DNA of 64,000 nucleotides, taken from CAIWHR01 sp963779805 (lineage in GTDB: Bacteria; Pseudomonadota; Gammaproteobacteria; Burkholderiales; Casimicrobiaceae). The stretch is taken from positions 1 through 64,000 of the forward strand of contig CAVZZN010000004.1 of NCBI GenBank assembly GCA_963779805.1, read 5' to 3'. Under the pieces are notes generated by a model. It saw nothing but the letters and a program-made list of their open reading frames with translations. It made no database searches and was not told the DNA's origin. Positions 54,006 through 62,446 of this stretch are shown here, one piece after another (the first letter of the stretch is position 1; each line of letters opens with the position of its first letter). Made by a program: the position numbers and the translations under genes.

Positions 54006-54735
54006 GCTGCTCGCCATCGAGCACCTGAGCGCCGGCTACGGCGAGGCCACGGTGCTCCGCGACGTGAGCCTCACCCTCGGCGCGGGCGAGTCGCTCGCGC
54101 TGCTCGGTCGCAACGGCATGGGCAAGACGACGCTCGTCAACTCGATCGTCGGCCTCACGCGCCGCCTCGCGGGCAGCATTCGCCTCGGCACGACGGACCT
54201 GACGCCCCTGCGCCCGGAGCAACGCGCGCAGGCGGGCATCGGCTGGGTGCCGCAGGAGCGCAACATCTTCCGATCGCTCACGGTGGAGGAGAATCTGACC
54301 GCGGTCGCGCGTCCGGGCCGGTGGACCTTGGCGCGGGTGAACGAGCTCTTTCCGCGGCTCGCGGAACGGCGCCGGCACCTCGGGACGCAGCTCTCCGGTG
54401 GCGAGCAGCAGATGCTCGCGGTCGGCCGTGCGCTCATGCTCAATCCGCGCGTGCTGCTTCTGGACGAGCCGCTCGAAGGCCTCGCGCCGATCATCGTGGA
54501 CGAGCTGCTCGGGGCGTTGCGGCGCGTCGTGCGCGACGAGGGCCTGTCCACCGTCATCGTGGAGCAGAATGCACGCAAGATCCTCGGCATGACGGATCGC
54601 GCGGTGATCCTCGCCCGCGGGCACGTGGCGCACGAAGGCCCTTCGCCCGCGCTGCTCGCCGACAGCGCCGCGCTGGAGCAGCATCTCGGTGTCGGCGTCG
54701 GACCGCGCCGGCGCGCCGGATCCGAGCTCACCTGA
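53998..54735 (+). CDS. livF: LivF-type ABC transporter ATP-binding protein
   Basis: Walker A LALLGRNGMGKTTLVNSIVG, IGWVPQERNIFRSLTVEENL, signature QLSGGEQQMLAVGRALMLNP, Walker B VLLLDEPLEGLAPIIVDELL and TVIVEQNARKILGMTDRAVI. This is the LivF pattern. TTG 53998 is the start in frame and overlaps livG. Last gene of the transporter. Confidence 0.92.
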   Translation: MDELLAIEHLSAGYGEATVLRDVSLTLGAGESLALLGRNGMGKTTLVNSIVGLTRRLAGSIRLGTTDLTPLRPEQRAQAGIGWVPQERNIFRSLTVEENLTAVARPGRWTLARVNELFPRLAERRRHLGTQLSGGEQQMLAVGRALMLNPRVLLLDEPLEGLAPIIVDELLGALRRVVRDEGLSTVIVEQNARKILGMTDRAVILARGHVAHEGPSPALLADSAALEQHLGVGVGPRRRAGSELT

Positions 54736-54778
54736 TGCGCGCGCTAGAATCCCGTTTCCCGTAAAGGAGGAGAGCACC

Positions 54779-55891
54779 ATGGCCATGCGGACGACACCGC
54801 CGTTTCGCGCCGACCACGTCGGCAGCTTCCTGCGCCCGCCGGAGCTGCTCGCGGCACGCGAGCAGCGCAGGAAAGGGGAGATCACGGCCGCGCAGCTGCG
54901 GGAAGTCGAGGATCGCGCGATCCGCGGCGTCGTGCAGCGCCAGGAGTCGTGGGGCCTGCAGGGCATCACCGACGGCGAGTATCGCCGCACGTTCTTCCAC
55001 GTCGACTTCCTGGAGCAGCTCCAGGGCGTCGAGGTGCGCGGCGGCATCGCCTCGCGCTTCCACGGCGCATCGGGCGACGTCGACTTTGCTCCGCCCGTGA
55101 TGTACGTGACGGGCAAGCTGCGGCACGCGAAGCCCATCCAGCTCGCCGACTTCCAGTTCCTGCGCTCGATCACGACCCGCACGCCCAAGGTGACCATCCC
55201 GTCGCCCACGATGCTGCATTTCCGCGGCGGTCGCGCGGCCATCAGCAAGGAAGCCTATCCCGACCTCGAGGCCTTCTACGACGACATCGCGGCCTGCTAC
55301 CGCGACGAGATCCGCTCGCTCGGCGAAGCAGGCTTGACCTACCTGCAGCTCGACGACACGAACCTCGCGTACCTGTGCGATCCCAAGATGCGCGAAGGCG
55401 CACGCGCGCGCGGCGACGATCCGGACGAGCTGCCGCGCCGCTACGCGCGTCTCATCAATGCCGCGATCAAGGATCGCCCGAAGGGGATGACCGTGTGCGT
55501 GCACCTGTGCCGCGGCAATTTCCAGAGCGCGTGGGCAGCCGAAGGCGGCTACGATCCGGTGGCGGAAGTGCTCTTCAACGAGCTCGCGGTCGACGGCTAC
55601 TTCCTCGAGTACGACGACGCGCGCTCGGGCGACTTCCGTCCGCTGCGCTTCCTGCCCAAGGGCAAGCAGGTCGTGCTCGGGCTGGTCACGAGCAAGGTGT
55701 CGACGCTCGAGACCAAGGATGAGCTGAAGCGCCGCATCGAGGAAGCGGCGAAGCACGCGCCGCTCGACCAGTTCTGCCTGTCGCCGCAGTGCGGGTTCTC
55801 CAGCACCGTGCACGGCAATGCGATCACGCCCGCGGACGAGGAGCGCAAGATGCGGCTCATCATCGAGACCGCCCAAGAGGTGTGGGGCTGA
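54779..55891 (+). CDS. MetE C-terminal-like (cobalamin-independent methionine synthase family) protein
   Basis: A stand-alone UROD/MetE-C barrel of 370 residues. It opens with PPFRADHVGSFLRPPELLAA and contains the zinc-ligand patterns VHLCRGNFQSAW and FCLSPQCGFSSTVHGN. True MetE has an additional N-terminal barrel, absent here, so the protein is likelier a methyltransferase on another thiol, or an uncharacterised family member. Strong ribosome-binding site AAAGGAGGAG. It lies 43 bp after livF and overlaps the kinase-like gene after it. Confidence 0.85.
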   Translation: MAMRTTPPFRADHVGSFLRPPELLAAREQRRKGEITAAQLREVEDRAIRGVVQRQESWGLQGITDGEYRRTFFHVDFLEQLQGVEVRGGIASRFHGASGDVDFAPPVMYVTGKLRHAKPIQLADFQFLRSITTRTPKVTIPSPTMLHFRGGRAAISKEAYPDLEAFYDDIAACYRDEIRSLGEAGLTYLQLDDTNLAYLCDPKMREGARARGDDPDELPRRYARLINAAIKDRPKGMTVCVHLCRGNFQSAWAAEGGYDPVAEVLFNELAVDGYFLEYDDARSGDFRPLRFLPKGKQVVLGLVTSKVSTLETKDELKRRIEEAAKHAPLDQFCLSPQCGFSSTVHGNAITPADEERKMRLIIETAQEVWG

Positions 55892-56916
55892 GCGACGCCT
55901 TCGACACGGCGGCGCTCGCGCGTTACCTGCGCGATCGCCTGCCGTGGGTCGGGGACACGGTGGTGGTGCAGCCGCTCGCCGGCGGCCAGTCGAATCCGAC
56001 GTTCCGCGTCGCCACCGGCGGTCACGACTACGTCCTGCGCAAGAAGCCCACGGGCGTGCTGTTGCCCTCGGCGCACGCGGTCGATCGCGAATACCGCGTC
56101 ATGACCGCCCTCGCGGGCACCGATGTCCCGGTGCCGCGCACGTTCTGCTATTGCGACGACCGCAGCGTCATCGGCACCGAGTTCTTCGTGATGGACTACG
56201 TGCCCGGCCGCGTGTTCGTCGATCCCGCGCTACCGGGCCTCGATGCAGCGGAGCGCAGCGCGCTCTACGACGACGTGAACCGCGTCATCGCCGCGCTGCA
56301 TTGCGTGGATTACGCCGCGGTGGGCCTTGCCGACTACGGCAAGCCGGGCAACTACTTCGAGCGCCAGATCGGCCGCTGGAGCAGGCAGTATCGCGCGTCG
56401 GAAACGGAGACGATCGCGGCGATGGACGCGCTCATCGACTGGCTGCCGCCGCACATTCCACCGGGGGACGAGACATCCATCGTGCACGGCGACTTTCGCC
56501 TCGACAACGCGATCGTGCATCCGACCGAGCCGCGCGTCATGGCGGTGCTCGACTGGGAGCTCTCGACCCTCGGGCATCCGCTCGCGGACTTTTCCTATCA
56601 CGCGATGGCGTGGCGCCTCACGGCCGAGCAGTTCCGGGGGATGGCCGGACGGGACCTCGCCGCGCTGGGCATTCCGGCGGAGCGCGACTACGTGGCGGCG
56701 TATTGCCGGCGCACGGGCCGTGCCGGCATCGATCCTGCCGAGTGGGAGTTCTACGTCGTCTTCAGCATGTTCCGGCTGGCCGCGATCCTGCAGGGCATCG
56801 CCAAACGCGCGATCGAAGGCACGTCGGCGGGTTCCGACGCGGTGACGACGGGAAAGCGTGCGCGCACGATCGCCGAAGTGGCGTGGCAGCAGGTGCAGCG
56901 GATCGGCCTCGACTAG
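55882..56916 (+). CDS. APH-family phosphotransferase (acyl-CoA dehydrogenase-associated type)
   Basis: Kinase-like fold of aminoglycoside phosphotransferases: nucleotide-binding LAGGQSNPTFRVATGGHDYV, the Lys in LRKKPTGVLLPSAHAVDREY, the catalytic HGDFRLDNAIVHPTEPRV and the metal site LDWELSTLGHPLADFSY. This variety is usually found with acyl-CoA dehydrogenases and is thought to phosphorylate a hydroxy-acyl substrate, as in 4-hydroxy acid breakdown. GTG 55882 overlaps the previous gene by 10 bp. No FadE-type gene is adjacent. Confidence 0.85.
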   Translation: MGLSDAFDTAALARYLRDRLPWVGDTVVVQPLAGGQSNPTFRVATGGHDYVLRKKPTGVLLPSAHAVDREYRVMTALAGTDVPVPRTFCYCDDRSVIGTEFFVMDYVPGRVFVDPALPGLDAAERSALYDDVNRVIAALHCVDYAAVGLADYGKPGNYFERQIGRWSRQYRASETETIAAMDALIDWLPPHIPPGDETSIVHGDFRLDNAIVHPTEPRVMAVLDWELSTLGHPLADFSYHAMAWRLTAEQFRGMAGRDLAALGIPAERDYVAAYCRRTGRAGIDPAEWEFYVVFSMFRLAAILQGIAKRAIEGTSAGSDAVTTGKRARTIAEVAWQQVQRIGLD

Positions 56917-57003
56917 CCATCGCGTAGCGTGCCGGCGCGTGCACCGGCCGGTCCTCGCCGCGCGCCGCGTCCGGCACGAGCGCGCGCAGCGGTATCGGCT
57001 GCG

Positions 57004-57792
57004 TCAGCGACCGCCGAAGGACGGCGTGCGCTTCTCGCTGAACGCGGTGATGCCTTCGCGGAAGTCGGCGCTGCGCGTGATCTCCAGGAACGTCGCACGC
57101 TCGACGTCGAGCTGCTCGGCGAGCGTGTGCTCGAACGAATCGCGCATCAGGCGCTTTACCTTGCCGTAAGCCTTCGTCGGACCGGCCGCGATGCGCCGCG
57201 CGAGCGCGTCGGTGGCGGACGCGAGCTCAGCGCGCGGCACCACGGCATTGACGAGCCCGAGCCGCAGCGCGTCCGGCGCGGCGACGGTGTCCGACAACAG
57301 CGCGATCTCGAGCGCGCGACGCAATCCCACGAGGCGCGGCAGCGTCCACGTGCTGCCCGCATCGGGCGTGGCGCCGATCTTCGTGTAGGCGAGGTTGAGC
57401 TTCGTGTCGTCGGCCGCGATGGCGAGGTCGGCGGCGAGCGCGATGCTGGCGCCCGCCCCGGCGACCGCGCCGTGCAGGCTCGCGATGACCGGTGCGTCCA
57501 TCGCCGTCAGCAGCAGCAGCGCCGGATGGAGCCCGTCGAGCAGGGCGGCGATGAAGCGATCGGCGTCGGGCAGCGCGGCGACCATGCCGCCGACGTCGCC
57601 GCCGGCCATGAACCCCTTGCCTTCGCCGCTGAGCACGACGGCGCGCACGTCGTCGCGCTGGGCGATGGCGCGGCACGCGGCCAGGAATGCCGCCGCGAGC
57701 GGCGCGTCGCTCGCGTTCAGCGCGGCGGGGCGGTTGAAGCGGATGCGGGCGACGCCGGCATCGACGTCCAGCAGGACGGGTTGGTCGCTCAT
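57004..57792 (-). CDS. Enoyl-CoA hydratase/isomerase family protein
   Basis: Crotonase fold in 262 residues. The oxyanion-hole segments are VVLSGEGKGFMAGGDVGGMV and PVIASLHGAVAGAGASIALA, followed by AADDTKLNLAYTKIGATPDA and LPRLVGLRRALEIALL. The usual catalytic Glu of crotonases at the second position is replaced in this arrangement by an Ala/Gly stretch, so an isomerase or other activity is possible. The C-terminus ITAFSEKRTPSFGGR is typical. Monocistronic on the minus strand, ahead of it the AhpD-like gene. Confidence 0.9.
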   Translation of the reverse strand: MSDQPVLLDVDAGVARIRFNRPAALNASDAPLAAAFLAACRAIAQRDDVRAVVLSGEGKGFMAGGDVGGMVAALPDADRFIAALLDGLHPALLLLTAMDAPVIASLHGAVAGAGASIALAADLAIAADDTKLNLAYTKIGATPDAGSTWTLPRLVGLRRALEIALLSDTVAAPDALRLGLVNAVVPRAELASATDALARRIAAGPTKAYGKVKRLMRDSFEHTLAEQLDVERATFLEITRSADFREGITAFSEKRTPSFGGR

Positions 57793-57836
57793 GGGTCCTT
57801 CCTTGCGTTGGCGCGGCGGAAGGACGGGAGTTTAGG

Positions 57837-58220
57837 CTATGCCGCTGCCGGCTGCGCCGGTCGCGCCACTGCGGCTGCCGCCACGAACTGGTCCCACGCA
57901 TCGAGCGCGTCGGCGGCATGCATCAGCGCCGGACCGCCGCCCATGTACACGGCGACGCCGAGCGCTTCCTCCATCTCGAGCTTCGTCGCGCCGGCCTTCA
58001 CGAGGGCCCTGACATGAAATCCGATGCAGCCGTCGCAATGCCCGGCCACACCGAGGGCGAGCGCGATGAGCTCCTTGGTCTTGTGGTCCAGTGCCGCTCC
58101 ATCGCGCGTCGCCGCCTGCGCCATGGCATCGAAGCCCTTCATCGTCTCCGGAACCTCGGCGCGGAACGGCCGCAGCGAATGGCTGATCGAGCGGGTGAGG
58201 GCGGGGAAGTCCTTGGTCAT
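57837..58220 (-). CDS. AhpD-like carboxymuconolactone decarboxylase family protein
   Basis: The 127-residue protein has the CMD core TKELIALALGVAGHCDGCIG with the redox CxxC followed by FH and ALVKAGATKLEMEEALGV. Such proteins act as alkylhydroperoxidase-like thiol peroxidases. ATG 58220 is preferred because GGAGA lies upstream; a longer frame is open. It is divergent from the DUF302 gene across two CRP-type sites. Confidence 0.88.
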   Translation of the reverse strand: MTKDFPALTRSISHSLRPFRAEVPETMKGFDAMAQAATRDGAALDHKTKELIALALGVAGHCDGCIGFHVRALVKAGATKLEMEEALGVAVYMGGGPALMHAADALDAWDQFVAAAAVARPAQPAAA

Positions 58221-58299
58221 GCTGTGTTCTCCGGTTGATGTCGTCTCGAGCTGTGGGAGCCTTTCTGGCGTAATCTTCGGCGTGGTAGCGGCCACCGTC

Positions 58300-58315
58300 T
58301 GTGACGGATGTCACA
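58300..58315. promoter_or_regulatory. CRP/FNR-type site 1
   Basis: TGTGA-CGGATG-TCACA is the exact CRP consensus half-site pair with 6-bp spacing. It lies between the divergent AhpD-like and DUF302 genes. Confidence 0.65.
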
Positions 58316-58341
58316 GCGGTCGCAGGTGAAGGCCGCGCGTC

Positions 58342-58357
58342 TGTGATCGAGATCACG
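58342..58357. promoter_or_regulatory. CRP/FNR-type site 2
   Basis: TGTGA-TCGAGA-TCACG matches CRP consensus in nine of ten half-site bases. Its centre is 42 bp from site 1, four helical turns, so both sites face the same side of DNA. Site 2 is 59 bp upstream of the DUF302 start. Confidence 0.6.
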
Positions 58358-58415
58358 GTCGTCCCGGGCGACGAGGCTCAAGATGCCGCGCTCGACCGAC
58401 CCAAAGGAACTGCCC

Positions 58416-58802
58416 ATGAGCTATCACTTCAGCAAGATCACCGACCTGCCGTTCGACCAGGCAGTCGCCCGGGTGCGCGAAGAGCTCGCCAAGGAAGGCT
58501 TCGGCGTGCTCACCGAGATCGACGTGCAGGCGACGCTCAAGAAGAAGATCGGCGCCGAGTTCCGGCCGTACCTGATCCTCGGCGCGTGCAACCCGCAGTT
58601 CGCGCATCGCGCGCTGCAGGCCGAGGACAAGATCGGCACCATGCTGCCCTGCAACGTCGTCGTGCAGCAGAAGCCGGGGCAGGGCGTCGAGGTCTCGGCT
58701 GTCGATCCCGTCGCATCCATGGCCGCGATCCACAACGTCGATCTCGCCGGGATCGCCGGCGAAGTGCGGTCCCGGCTGGAGGCGGTCATCGCCCGCATCT
58801 GA
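58416..58802 (+). CDS. DUF302 domain protein
   Basis: A 128-residue DUF302 protein: LPFDQAVARVREELAKEGFG, VLTEIDVQATLKKKIGAEF, then PYLILGACNPQFAHRALQAE and GTMLPCNVVVQQKPGQGVEV. The fold is known; function is not. AAAGGA precedes ATG 58416. It is likely regulated through the CRP-type sites upstream and shares that region with the AhpD-like gene. Confidence 0.88.
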   Translation: MSYHFSKITDLPFDQAVARVREELAKEGFGVLTEIDVQATLKKKIGAEFRPYLILGACNPQFAHRALQAEDKIGTMLPCNVVVQQKPGQGVEVSAVDPVASMAAIHNVDLAGIAGEVRSRLEAVIARI

Positions 58803-59104
58803 CCCGGTAGCGCTGCCCCGCCGTGGCGTGAAGGACCGGCACGTGCGGCTCGTTCGCAATGTTCGCAGAGAACACGCGAACAATACGCGCCTATTACTAT
58901 TGATATAGAAGTCATAACACCGATGTCCACCGCCTGCTCACGCCGGCGGTGGCGCCGGGGCCGCAGACACCGAGGTCGGCTGCGCGAGCGCGATGACTTC
59001 CGGTACGGCGCTGCCGGGACGTCGCGAAAGGGTCGCGCGTAGTGCGCTCGGCGCAGACGCGGGCACGCGGCTTCGCGACATGCCTGCGGATCGGGCTCTG
59101 CCAT
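58803..59104. other. Intergenic region between convergent genes
   Basis: No gene supported. TGTTCGC and GCGAACA form an inverted repeat with a 9-bp spacer (58859-58881). An AT-rich stretch (58886-58920) follows. No T-tract terminator is seen. Confidence 0.35.
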
Positions 59105-60768
59105 TCACTGCATCTGCATGCGCCGGAGCAGGACATCGACCATGTCCTGGCCGTCCGGCGACTTGAGGCGGTGCTGTCGCAGCAGCGCCACGGTCTCGGG
59201 CGTCGCCACGCTGCGATAGTCGGCGCGGATCAGCACCCCCGCGATCGCGCGTTGTACCTGCACCGAGGGCGTTGCGGCGAAGAGGCGCGTGAGCGTGGAG
59301 AGCGCCTCGCGGTCGGCGACGTCCTGGCGTGCGAGCGTCTCCAGTGCCCGCACCTGGGCTGCCGGCGCGCTCATGCGCGCGATGCCGGTCGACACGGCGC
59401 GGAACGCGTCGGCGCCGCCGATCGGCCGGCGATTGAAGTACACCTGCGCCATCTGCACGCTGCGCTCGTCCGGGCTCGTCAGCATGCCGAGCATGCGCGC
59501 GCGGTGCTCGCGACTGCCGAGGCACGCGAGCGCCGCAGTGCGATCGGCGCGCTCGCCCGCTGCGGCGACGACGCCACCGCCGTCATCGAGCGCGTCCAGC
59601 AGCGCAGTCGGCTCGGGCAGAGTGCAGACGAGGTCCACGTCGGAGGTCGTCATCGCCGTCTTGGCGAGCAGGTCGTCGACCAGCGCGGCGAGCTCGTCGC
59701 GGTATTGCGCGTGGTCGAGCCAGCCGACGTTCTGGGCGACCGCGAGCATGCGCGCGCGGATCGCCGGCTCGTCGGCGTCGCGAGCGAAGGCGAGATAGCT
59801 CGTCCGGGCACGGCGTATCCGTCACGATCGCTCTCAACGCCTGGGACACCGCCGCGCTCGGCGCGCTGCCTGGGCGTGAGCGCCGCGACGACGGCCTCGA
59901 TGCGGTCGAATGCAAGGCGTACCTCGGCCATCTCGCGATCGAGCATGTCGTGCACGAACGCGAGCTTTTCCGCAGCGGACACATGGTCGTCGACGAGCCT
60001 GCAGACCTCGCCGCGATAGTCCTCGCGCGCATCGCCGCGCTGCATGCCCTGCGCCGACGTGAGATGGTTGGGACCGAGGATGCGCAGCAGGCTTTCGCTG
60101 GGCCGCCCCGCGCCGATCGCGCGCGTGGACGCGTTCCGGAAATAGCGGTCGATGATGGGGGCCGCCGTGGGCCCGAGGGGCGCGGTGTCGTAGAAGCCGT
60201 AAATGACGGGGACGTTCATGAACACGCGCCGCATGATGTCGCGGTTGCTTTCGGCGTAGCGGTCGACGAGCGATTGCGCGATCCGCCGCGCCTCGCTCTC
60301 GCTATGGCCGGAGCGCACGAGGCTGCGCACCATGTCGGGCGTGACGGTGAGCATCGTCTCCCGGTTGAGCGTGTTGCAGCCGAAGAGGTAGACCTCCTTG
60401 AGCTGCGAGAAGAGCGCCGGACACGCGTTGCTGCACGATGCGCGCTCCATCTCCTGCACGGGCAGGTATTCCTGCGCGGTGATCTGGTCGGAAAGGAATT
60501 GCGTGCCGTTGAAGTGACCGGACACGATCAGCACATCGCAGCGCACGCCCTTGCGGCACGCGGATTCGAGCCAGTCGGGCCGGCCGCGCTCGACGAGCTC
60601 CACGAACTCGTATTGGCTCTCCGGCAGGTGACGCCGGAACGCCTGCTTCTCATCGGGCGAGTTGACCGTGATGGTGCATACCGTGCGCCTGCTCGCGTCG
60701 GCCGCGGTACTGGCCATCGCGGCGACAGCTGCGAGGAAGATGCAAACAAGTGCCCGGTTCATGTACAT
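59105..60768 (-). CDS. Secreted CHAT/caspase-like protein with helical-repeat C-terminus, frameshifted
   Basis: A signal peptide (residues about 1-27) precedes a domain with CDVLIVSGHFNGTQFLSD and, about 45 residues later, KEVYLFGCNTLNRE. This spacing of a strand-His-Gly and a strand-Gly-Cys-Asn-Thr is the pattern of CHAT/caspase-like cysteine peptidases. The C-terminal half is helical and HEAT-like (RAIAGVLIRADYRSVATPET). Two frame switches are needed, near 59870 and 59800, to join SAAVSQALRAIVTDTP and SYLAFARDADEPAIRARML. CHAT proteins are mostly cytosolic; an exported one with a repeat domain is unusual. Single gene, no obvious partner. Confidence 0.65.
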
Positions 60769-61232
60769 ATTGCAAAGCTGCAGCGGGCGGCGTGCATCGC
60801 GTGCGCCGGCAAAGTGCGGTGCAGCGACTGCACCGCCGCGCAGGCCCACAGATCGATGATGCGCGCACGCAGGCGTGTTGCGCGTCTGCGGGCGCGCGGC
60901 TCCTTGCGATTCGTCAACAGGCGCGCACGCGTTGCCGGCAGCGCACCCTGCAAATGCGAGCCGCGCGCCCAGGGAGGCGTATTCAAGCGAAATTCAAGCC
61001 ACTTTCCCGGACCGGTCTCCGACGGGCGCGGAGCGCGGCATCCAGCACGCCTGCGCGTGTTGCGACGACGCGACCGGGTCGCGCCGGCAAGGCGCCCGAG
61101 CGAACGCACGGCCGCAATGACGGACCAACGCACCATGGGGCGCGTGCCCCGAGGTGCGCGCGACCGCGCTGGCCTGGATCGTGGCGTGCCGATGCACGGG
61201 TGCTCCGGTGCGCGTTATCAGGAGACAAGGCA
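60769..61232. other. Divergent intergenic region
   Basis: These 464 bp separate divergent genes and contain no convincing ORF. ATTCAAGC occurs twice as a direct repeat 11 bp apart (60981-60988 and 60992-60999), the spacing of response-regulator boxes. No confident promoter hexamers. Confidence 0.4.
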
Positions 61233-61790
61233 ATGCCCAAAGTCGCAGTGATCGTGGGAAGCCTGCGCAAGGCTTCCTTCAACCGGAAGATGGCGCAGGC
61301 GATCATGGCCCTCGCCGGTTCGGCGTTCGAAAGCGAGATCGTGGAGATCGGCGATCTGCCGCTGTACAACCAGGAAGGCGACGAAGGCGGGAATCCGCCG
61401 GCCCAGTGGGTCGCGTTCCGCGAACGCGTGCGACCGCTCGACGCCGTGCTGTTCGTCACGCCCGAATACAACCGCTCGATTCCGGGCGTGCTCAAGAACG
61501 CGATCGACGTGGGTTCAAGGCCATACGGCAAGAGCGTGTGGGATGCCAAGCCCGCTGCGGTGGTCAGCGTGTCGCCCGGGGCGATCGGCGGGTTCGGAGC
61601 GAATCACCACCTTCGGCAGTGCCTCGTGTTCCTGAACATGCCGTGCCTGCAGCAGCCCGAGGCCTACATCGGCGGCGCGGGCACCCTGTTCGATGGGGAG
61701 GGCAAGCTCACGAACGACGGCACGCGCGACTTCCTGCGCAAGTTCGTGCACGCCTTCGCGGGCTGGATCGAGAAGAACGCTCGCCGCTGA
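61233..61790 (+). CDS. NADPH-dependent FMN reductase
   Basis: Flavodoxin-like FMN reductase of 185 residues: KVAVIVGSLRKASFNRKMAQ binds the FMN phosphate; LPLYNQEGDEGG, LFVTPEYNRSIPGVLKNAID and VVSVSPGAIGGFGANHHLRQ are the other flavin-site segments. Members reduce FMN, quinones or azo dyes with NADPH. CAGGAGACAAGG upstream is a good ribosome-binding site. Confidence 0.92.
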   Translation: MPKVAVIVGSLRKASFNRKMAQAIMALAGSAFESEIVEIGDLPLYNQEGDEGGNPPAQWVAFRERVRPLDAVLFVTPEYNRSIPGVLKNAIDVGSRPYGKSVWDAKPAAVVSVSPGAIGGFGANHHLRQCLVFLNMPCLQQPEAYIGGAGTLFDGEGKLTNDGTRDFLRKFVHAFAGWIEKNARR

Positions 61791-61929
61791 GGCGGGCAAC
61801 CGGCGCCAGCGGCCCGGCGCAGTCGCGCCGTGAACGGCTGCGTCGCGACGCGGACGACGCCCTGCGCCACGCCCGAGCGTCGTGTCGGGAGACGTTACCC
61901 GCGGGCTCCCAAGAGCTCATGTTATACCT

Positions 61930-61962
61930 CGAAATATTACGTAAGCGGTTGATATAATGTAA
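61930..61962 (+). promoter_or_regulatory. AT-rich segment with TATAAT box
   Basis: A strikingly AT-rich stretch in GC-rich surroundings contains a perfect TATAAT at 61953-61958. No good -35 hexamer lies 17 bp upstream. It could be a promoter for the PqqD-like gene, whose start is 120 bp downstream. Confidence 0.35.
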
Positions 61963-62084
61963 TGACATCTGACAGCTCGAGGGCGCGAGGCAGGAGCGTC
62001 GCGCCGGTCGTGCGGGAACGCGCCCGCCGATGCACGGAACGACCTGCCCGCCCGCCGTCGCCCGTGCAGCGACCGTCGTCTGGT

Positions 62085-62411
62085 ATGTTCGTCGCGATGA
62101 AAGACGGCGAGAATGCTGTGGCGGCAATGGCAACGGCGTGGCACGTGCCGCTCGATGAAGCGCTCGCGCTCCGTTATTGGAGCGGCGAGTACGTCGTTTA
62201 CAACCCCCTGACCGGCAATACCCATCTGCTGGACATCGTCGCGGGCGAGTTGCTGAAGCGCATTGCGGCGGGCACGGCCACGACGGACGAGCTGTGTGGC
62301 CACGTCGCGGAGTTCCTGGACGTGCCGCGCGACGCGCGCACGATGGAGAACGTCGTCGCAATCCTCGCGGCGCTGGATCACCTCGGGCTCATCGAGCCGA
62401 TCGCGCGCTGA
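62085..62411 (+). CDS. HPr-rel-A system PqqD-family protein
   Basis: About 108 residues forming a PqqD-like winged-helix (RRE) domain: WHVPLDEALALRYWSGEYVV, YNPLTGNTHLLDIVAGELLK and NVVAILAALDHLGLIEPIAR. PqqD-like proteins present peptide substrates to modifying enzymes; the HPr-rel-A type normally sits beside an HprK-related kinase, which is not seen here. Start could be 62085 or 62097; an open frame goes back to 61962 but that part has no homology. Confidence 0.72.
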   Translation: MFVAMKDGENAVAAMATAWHVPLDEALALRYWSGEYVVYNPLTGNTHLLDIVAGELLKRIAAGTATTDELCGHVAEFLDVPRDARTMENVVAILAALDHLGLIEPIAR

Positions 62412-62446
62412 ACGCCCCGCCGGGCCGTTTGCCTGCCGAGGCGCGC

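Noticed and set aside
58859..58881. LexA-like box (TGTTCGC...GCGAACA)
   Set aside because: It does not match the CTGT-N8-ACAG box or the GTTC-N7-GTTC box, and lies between convergent genes with nothing downstream.
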